From the NCBI GenBank assembly GCA_037447655.1, contig JBBHKE010003585.1, positions 1-64,000 on the forward strand: DNA of 64,000 nt. Direction: 5' to 3'. Of the stretch, positions 46,501 to 55,500 are shown in pieces. The notes below the pieces were generated by a model. The model ran no database searches. It saw only the letters and a program-made list of their open reading frames with translations, and was not told where the DNA came from. This DNA comes from Zygnema cylindricum. Taxonomy: Eukaryota; Streptophyta; Zygnematophyceae; Zygnematales; Zygnemataceae. A program made the position numbers and the translations under genes. How positions within the stretch are numbered: position 1 is the first letter of the stretch; every line of letters begins with the position of its first letter.

Positions 46501-49500
46501 TGAATGTACACCGGCCATCGGTATTAGAGATAGTGAAATATTAGAGGTAACACTTTATTAGAAATTATTTACACTAAATTATGCTTTGCCACGTGGCTCA
46601 TGATGTACCACTTGATGAAATAGTGTTATTAACACTAATTTGTGATTTAGGGTAAAAGAAACACTTGCTCAAATAAGAGTGATTACCTCTAACAGCGATG
46701 GACAGTTTTGTATGATTTATGCTAAATCATGTCTAGGGATTCATATCGGTAGAAAAAATATGATAATCGATAATTAGTTTTTTTAGTCCTTAATAAAAAT
46801 TATCGGTCCGATAAATATATTGAATTTTATCGTCGATAAAAATTTGATATGAAGGGCAAATTCAACCATGCCATATAATGATGGGCTCGAAAGAGATACT
46901 TTTCTCACATTGCGTGTGATTCAATCAAAACAAAAAGTGCTATTTTTGTACTTTTTTCAAAACAGTGAAAACCGACCTTTATTTTGGCATTTTCGATTTT
47001 GGTTGTTTTAAGGACAAAATACGTTTGAGGACATAGACCTTTACTTTTTGGCGTGTACGGTAGCATTACAGTATTACTCCGTATATATATATATATATAT
47101 ACGAGGCAAACAACCAATAGATAATCGATAATATGGTTATCGCCGATTATCGGTTCCATAACCGATTTGATATGAATTTTCTAATCATGTCATATAGAAA
47201 AAGGCCTCTGGCACTTGTCCAGAGCCTCGATGCTTATGATAATCAGTTTATCGGTACAATTCCGTACATTCCCGTCAAATTTATGTACAGTTAACCGCCC
47301 AAAAAGTACTACAAAGTGCAACGTATTTTTTCGTCAAATTCCGTACATTTCCCGTAAAAAGCTGTACATTTCACGTAAATTTCCGTTCAGTTTACCGGAC
47401 GGAAAGCATTCCGGACAGAAAGTACAGAAATTACAAATATATCGGGACCGCTGACAGTTCGATAACGATAACTATCGGTATCGGTGTTATCGCGATAAGT
47501 TTTTTACCGATACACAACACTACTAATTAGTGTAGGAACAAAAATCTCCACTTAAAACATCTTTTCTCCGTGCACACTTTTCGGATTGTCGGTCGGAGAC
47601 CGCCAATAGAAACGCGAGAATACTGCCTTCCAACAGCAACCATCGGTTTGACAAACCGACAAGTGTGCACGAAGAAAGATGTTTCAAGTGTCGAAAAAAA
47701 CTTTAGCACTAATAACGATGAGCGTTGTAGTGGTTGTCGAAACCAGTTTTGTAAGCTTTCAACGGTTAAACCTATGGCGGGTTTTGTCACGAATCTCGTC
47801 GAGAAAATAAATCGGTAATAAGGTAACTAGGTAATTACACAAACGGAATTTATGGAAGTAAGGGTACTTTCGCATGTGCTAAAGTTATAGTTATTTTCTG
47901 TCGTTTTCCTCTATAACTTAGAAAAAAACGTGAAAATCCGCAGCCGTACCAAAAAATTGAAATTACCACCGTACAAGTTGCGTTACCGTGAAACTTATAT
48001 GTACTACAGTTTGTCGTCTAGCGCGTTTCGACCTAATTTAGCGTCCCATTCAGCTCATCTTCAAACTTTATATAAAATCACCTCGCGAGGTGATTTTAAA
48101 TATAGTTACATGAGGTGAGCGAATAGGCAGGCGATGTCGCACGTGTCAAATATTCTAAACAATTTTGTGCGCGGAGTACCAAAAAAAAAAACCCCACCGC
48201 ACGTTTGCTGCCTTGTGCGTGACATTTTTTCCGTGCGCTTTTTTCCGTACAGTGGCCGTGGAGGGGGTTTCGACCAACGGACGCCATTTCGCAAAAGCAA
48301 AGTCTGTGAAAGCGCCTCTCTCTCTCACTCTCCCACTAACGCGTTTATCTCACAATTCTTGCAATGAAAAAAGGCAAGAAAGGTATCAAATGAAAGATAT
48401 ATAAAAAATATTTCATTTTGGCTGTCTTTTAGCTTATTTTGGTGGCAAGTAGAGTGAAAACGGACGAAAAAACAAAATAGAGAAACCATGGCGGAATGTT
48501 TTGGAATTAGTGACGTCGACGCTATCATAATTTGAGCGTGACGTCAAAATGTCACAAACCTTAAACATCTACAATGTCACAAGTATCTAGACGTCTACAA
48601 CCGTCGCTATTTTGTAAACGTCATCAATTGTCGCGAGTTTTGTACTCGTCTACAATCGTCACAAATTACACCCACGTCTACTTCCGTCACAATCTAAAGT
48701 TACAATTTCATTTCTTTACATACGAATGCTCTGAAAGTTGTACGGAGAATCTTTGCTAAAAAACAAAGTAACAAGACTAAGTTTCGGTTACATGCGAAAG
48801 TACCCTAACGCGAGTATCGCTTTTTGTGTAATTACCCTAAAAGCACAGTTTAGAATGTCCCCATAACCTTTGACGTAAAGAAAAAGCGTGAATGACCACT
48901 AACTATATAATTAACTAATTACGTTATAAGTACAGGTTCAGAGTGAAAATTGCATATAAATCTGACCTCAATCAAAAGTTTTAAGTAGAAGCATTAAGGC
49001 AGCAGTACATGAGGTAATCTAATGTTACTTGTTAAGGAGCGTACGTTTTAAGCTTTCAAGATATCGCAGATCTTAATATGTGTTTTATCGACATATTATG
49101 GTTTCCACACTGGCGGCAAGTTACGAATGTATATATAATGTTTGTGTAATGTCACCCGATATTTGTGCCATAATGTGTCCCACGTTGAATCCACAAATGT
49201 ATTTGTCAACCAAAGACTGTTTTGCATCAATCTCAAGATTTGCTTACAACATCACAGTTCCATCCAATATACTGTTTATTCCATTGGTTTGATTTAACAC
49301 TGAATTTGAGATGTGGCACAACCTTACCCTTAATACAACAATCTTCTTTTCCATCTTTACAGTGATGGAATTGCACAATCAGAAAAAGATATCTTATGTG
49401 AAAAGCAGTCATAGGCTTACTGTTAGTTCGTTCCCTCTTCAAAGAAATATGTGGAGAGTGAAGTAGGTTCCTGGTTTTGAGTCCAAATACATGTGCCATT

Positions 49501-52500
49501 ACTGGCACTGCACATGAAAGGGCTACATGCAAGATAATAGTATTTGCTTGACATAGATTCAGTATTAACCCTGTCTACTCTTGACATTGGAAACACATGG
49601 CTTGGTTTGTTTGTTTCGACATGCAAGGTCGGTGGTAGCAATCTTAGCTGTTGCTGCAGCATAGCCTCCGGTATCACACAGTATTCTTTGCACAAATTAG
49701 AAGGTTTGGAGCTTTCTTGCTTTAGGATTCAAATATATCCACACCAATTGTGGTGTGAGATGAATTTATTGCTGTGATAGTTGTTAGTGTTACACAGTTT
49801 CACACATCACCTACAAAGACAATAGTGCCTTGGAGTCAAAATTTCATAGATGTATGTCTGTATATCAACAACGTATTTGACTGTAAATTTAAGAATTTGT
49901 ATGTGAATACATGTCTGTGTATGTAAACATATGTAAATATATGTATGCAAGCATATGTAAATATATGTATGAATGTCAATATATGTATATATGTATGTGT
50001 ATGTATGTATGTATGTATGTATGTATGTATGTATGTATGTATGTATGTATGTATGTATGTATGTATGTGTGTATGTATCTATGTATGTATGTGTGTATAT
50101 ATGTATATTTGTATATATGTGTATATGTATATATGTATGTATTTGTACTTGTATTTGTATATATGTAAGTATGTGTATATGTGTATATGTATATATGTAC
50201 ATTTGTTTCTATACGTATATGTTAATTGAAGCTTCGGTTATCTTTGGTTAATGAGGTGGAGCAGTTTAAAATCTTGTACAACCTGGGAGATAAAAAAAAA
50301 TGTTTAAGATGCCACAATGATTTGGACAATTGCAGCGATAGTATCGAGGAATATCTTATTCTCAACTTTTTTTTTTGATAGTACCGCCCATCCATATTAG
50401 AGATAAGGAAAATTTAGTATTAAATTTTATTAGTATTAAAACTGCGTTACGCTATATTTTGTCTTGTGGTTTATTATGGGCCACTTAACTATGTAGTGTT
50501 ATGAACACTAAATTATGATTTTGGAACAAAAAAAAACTACTTACTCGAGTTAGAGTGATTGAGTCTAATACCGTAGAGAGAGGGGAGTGTGTGTGTGAGA
50601 GAGAGAGGGGGGGGTGAGTGGGGGGGGGGGAGAGAGAGGGGGAGAGAGGGTGAGAGAGAGAGAGAGTGAGAGAGAGAGAGGGAGTGTAAGTTTGACTTGG
50701 GAATGAAGGGAATAGAGTGTGGCAGAAACAGGGCTTTAAAAAAAAAAAGGTTTTTTTTTATCTTGTTATTTTTTAAATGCAAAACAAATTCTGTCAAGAA
50801 CTCTTAGTCTTGTAGAATGCTTTACTTTTGAAAGCCATATGAGCACCTCTTGACCGTGATGAGGATCTGAAAGATCTGATGAACGCAAAAGATCCTGATC
50901 CGGATTTGATCTGCAAAAAAAATTTTGATTCATAACTCTCCTCGTCCCTCTTTCTATTACGATTCTGTGGCGATTTTTTTCCATAATGTTTTACAACCTC
51001 CGGAAATTGAAGCGACTCCGGTCGTGTCGAGGGAAGGAGAGGGAGAGAATTTTTCGAGGGTAAACGGAATATCGAAGGATCATATTTCTGGGTCTCTTGG
51101 GTTTGACTTAGATGATGAGGATATTGACCAGGTATTTTGTTACTATGTATAAAAATAAACCACCATTGTTTATTTTGTTTACGTTATAAAATGCACCATT
51201 GATATTTACTTCATTGTCAATTTTCATTTTTTATTGCTTTATTAATTTGCTTTTCTTATATTGTTTACCACTATTGTTTATTTATTTGTTGTCGTCCATT
51301 ATTTACGGAGTTGTTTTTTCGTAAATGGGTTTTTGAAGGTGAATGAGTTAAATTTGTCTAGTATTAAACATTTGTTATTTTCTTTACACCACTATTGTTT
51401 GTGGTCCACTATTGACTTTAACATACACCATTATTGTTTACTTTTGTTATTGATTTACATCATTTACTTAACTTTTTACTCCATTTACCTTATTTACATT
51501 GTTTACCACCATTTTTTGTTTATTTGTTGTGGTCAATTGTTTACGGAATGTTTTTACATGGTTTTTAGAAGGCGAATGAGCTAAATTACTATGTTTAGTA
51601 TTAAATATGTTTTAGTGTGAAGTGCACTAATTATAGGAGATTTGCACCACATTGTATGCAAGTATTCAGATTACCCAACATGTTTTTTTTTTTTTTATTG
51701 TACCTTCGGTTTATCATCTTGCGGAAACATCGCTCTCCTATGATGCATCATACAGGCACGCTAAGAAACCCTGAAAAACCCTAAAAAACCCTACAAACTC
51801 CATATTCAATCATTCTTGCCTTTTGTAAAATATGACGTTAGTGAGTCTATGGTGGTATTGTGGATTTTTTCTCATTTTGTTACATTTCAAAGAGACTGTT
51901 TACAAGCAATCTGTACTCATTTTGTTTCATTTCAAAGAGAGACTCTTTACAAACAATAATTACTCATTTTGTTACAATCGGAAAATATTTTTCTTACTGT
52001 TTAGACAACAATTCTTGTTTTGTACAGGCGACTCTCTATGAGTTGTTGGGAACAATGGGCATATCGGATCAAGTAGAGGAAGGAACTTCAAGCTCTCCTA
52101 AACAACCTGTCCTTGAAAAAAGTCGCCATTGTTTCGGTAAGCTCAGATATTATCCTATAATTTTAGGACTCTAAACCATTCACCATAAGTAGACTGGAAG
52201 TGAATGTACACCGGCCATCGGTATTAGAGATAGTGAAATATTAGAGGTAACACTTTATTAGAAATTATTTACACTAAATTATGCTTTGCCACGTGGCTCA
52301 TGATGTACCACTTGATGAAATAGTGTTATTAACACTAATTTGTGATTTAGGGTAAAAGAAACACTTGCTCAAATAAGAGTGATTACCTCTAACAGCGATG
52401 GACAGTTTTGTATGATTTATGCTAAATCATGTCTAGGGATTCATATCGGTAGAAAAAATATGATAATCGATAATTAGTTTTTTTAGTCCTTAATAAAAAT

Positions 52501-55500
52501 TATCGGTCCGATAAATATATTGAATTTTATCGTCGATAAAAATTTGATATGAAGGGCAAATTCAACCATGCCATATAATGATGGGCTCGAAAGAGATACT
52601 TTTCTCACATTGCGTGTGATTCAATCAAAACAAAAAGTGCTATTTTTGTACTTTTTTCAAAACAGTGAAAACCGACCTTTATTTTGGCATTTTCGATTTT
52701 GTTGTTTTAAGGACAAAATACGTTTGAGGACATAGACCTTTACTTTTTGGCGTGTACGGTAGCATTACAGTATTACTCCGTATATATATATATATATATA
52801 CGAGGCAAACAACCAATAGATAATCGATAATATGGTTATCGCCGATTATCGGTTCCATAACCGATTTGATATGAATTTCTAATCATGTCATATAGAAAAA
52901 GGCCTCTGGCACTTGTCCAGAGCCTCGATGCTTATAACTACTGAAGTCAACACTAACTAGCGTGATTGCTTCAAAATTATGAGAGCTGTGACCATAAAAA
53001 GATGAGCATAAATAAGCGTTTTTTTCTCGTAAGTATCTATTACTCTGTTCACTGTAATCGGCCTCGACGGCCTAGTAGTATGGATAGGAATTGAGGACAT
53101 GATTGTAGGTCTCGACTAATTTACATGTTAATTTTTTGTAAAATGGGCATCTGAAGTTAGTATGGCTGAATTATCTTTAACGATGTAGAGGTTATAGCTT
53201 TACCGTTGCGGTAGGTTTATTGATAATTGTCAATAACAAATCTTTATGTGTCATTTTTGATTGGGAAGATTGTCTGACATCTTGAAGGCTCTGTACCCAA
53301 CTAATAAATTTCTGGTACAGCAAGTAAAGTTGTGGATTCTAAGAGACTGTTGATATGGTGATGTATAGGGAAAGAGAGACTTTGTAGATTCTAAGAGACT
53401 GTTAGTATGGTGATGTACAGGGAAAGAGAGACTTGTACGGTCAGGAGACATGAATGGGGACACAGAGGACCTTTTGGATTCTGCTCTTCCACATCGTCAA
53501 ATTAGCGCCACAATAGTGAGTACTGAATGGAGAATGAAAATAATAATTAAAACAGTGATGAAAGTATTAATGCAAACAATAATGGCACAACCTAATAGAG
53601 CCATAATACTGAGTCAAGAGTGGAGAATGAACATAATAATGAAAATAATAATGAAAACAATAATGAAAATATTAATGAAAACAATAATAACATCGCCAAA
53701 TTCGAGCCACAATAGTGAGTAGTAAATGGAGAATGGAAACAACAAGGAGAACAAGGAAACATAAATGGAAAACAATGAAACAATTCTGAAAACAATATGA
53801 AATCAAGTATGCAGATAATAATAGAAACACCATAATAATAAGTGAAAAACAAAATGAAATCAACAAATCATGAAAACAACAATGAAAAACACGATGTAAA
53901 CAATAATGATACGATAATGAAAACAATATAAAAAACATAATGGAGCCTGGTATGTATAATGCTATTTCTGACTGACAGGCGTTTTGTATGTTTTTCTAAT
54001 TTTTGTTGCTGAATCATTTGTTCTTGAAATAAATAAATGTATTTCCATGCACTGCATTCGACAGCTATAGTATTAAGTTACTATCTTCCACATAAGCCGT
54101 AGAACAAATTTGGTAGACTCCTGTTTTCAAAAACTTTTCATCAAGAAAGAAATTGAGCAATTTTTTTTCTTAGAAAAAGAATCATTCTTGACTTTTGAGC
54201 CCTTTGATCCGGTACTCGGCTCGTCAGACATGGCATCTCCTTTACTGTCTCGTGGGACATTTTTAAAATATATTTTTAAAGCACATTTTTAAAATATATT
54301 CTTAACAACACCTTTTGACTAACATTTTAACTACCTCTTTCGAGCTTGACTAATTTGTTGGGGGCGTTTGAAAATTCAGGTTCCCCCTTTGGGAGAGGGA
54401 GATACGGAGGAACAGAAAGCTGATGAGGTGGCTCGAATATTAGGCAGTGAACTTTCTCAAGCCAGTCAACCTGGTGATCCTTCATATCATGTAAGTACTG
54501 TAACAGTCACCTTTCTGAAGTTTAAATAAACGGGGAATCATCATCTGAACTTTTTTTATTTTGTTCTGTGACGAAAGTTAAAAAAACATCGAAAAATACA
54601 TGTCAGTTTGCCCTATGGCGACAATATACTTTTCTCCAATAGAAAACTTTGAATCTGTACTGTAAACGATAATACACTGATGTATGAACCTCTAAAAACT
54701 CGTCACCTAAAGTTCAATAAATGAAAAAGAACCCCAAGAGGTTCACCAAAAGAACGCAAAAAAATAAATATTTAATCGGCTTCGAGTTGAACAGGGTGGT
54801 TGTTACAATATGTTAGAACTAAATCTAAGAAATGTTGAAAAGTACGAATTGTACCGATACTTGAAAGCTTTTTAAACTATTCAAGTTGTGGGAGAGTCAT
54901 ACAGAATGACATACAGGATTAGTGAGAGAAAAGTGAGGAGAGAGAGGGGGATAGGGAGAGGTCAGAAGTTAGAGAGGAGAAGGGGAGAGAAAAGGTGGAG
55001 GGATTGTTGAGTGAATGTCTAGAGGTAAAAGAGGGAGAGAGGGAGACCAGGTGATCCTTCATCTCCTGTTAGTATATGAAAACTGAATGTAAAAAATATT
55101 GAAAAGCAAGAATTGTATCGATATTTGAAAGCTTCACAAAATATTACTAGTTATAAGAAAGGTTGAAAAGTAAGAAATTTATCTATACTTCAAAAACTAT
55201 TCAGGTTGTGGAAAGTAGGAATATATCGTGGTAAACATTTCGGAAACTTTTTATATTGTTATATCAAATATATGCAGTGAAATAACTACTTTAGAAATTA
55301 TTTAGGTTGCGAGAGTAAGAATCGTTTTGGATAGCTAAAGTTGTAGAATTTGTCTAGGTTGTGGAAGTAAGAATCGTATGAGTTAAGGATCTTATAGAGT
55401 TAAGAAACGTTAAAAATCCGTATAGAGTTAAGAATTGTATAAAGTTAAGAACCGTATAGAGTTCAGAAGCGTATTAATTTAAAAATCAAATACTTTCCAG

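Larger units (their letters stand above)
43640..47237 (+). repeat. Large direct duplication, copy 1 (contains hydrolase exons 9 and 10)
   Basis: From the TATG array to CCTCGATGCTTAT at 47237 the sequence recurs at about 49990-52935. Differences are few: scattered single bases (for example GAA in exon 10 here, AAA in copy 2) and several one-base changes in homopolymer length. Copy 1 has a 649-bp block at 44579-45227 with the exon 9 acceptor that copy 2 lacks. The right breakpoint falls within a TATCGCGATA element. Confidence 0.9.
49990..52935 (+). repeat. Large direct duplication, copy 2
   Basis: This is the second copy of 43640-47237. A 79-bp unrelated segment (50851-50929) replaces the 649-bp acceptor array of copy 1. 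It contains a dead exon 9 and an intact exon 10 with its own TACAG acceptor and GTAAGC donor at 52028-52136. Confidence 0.9.
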
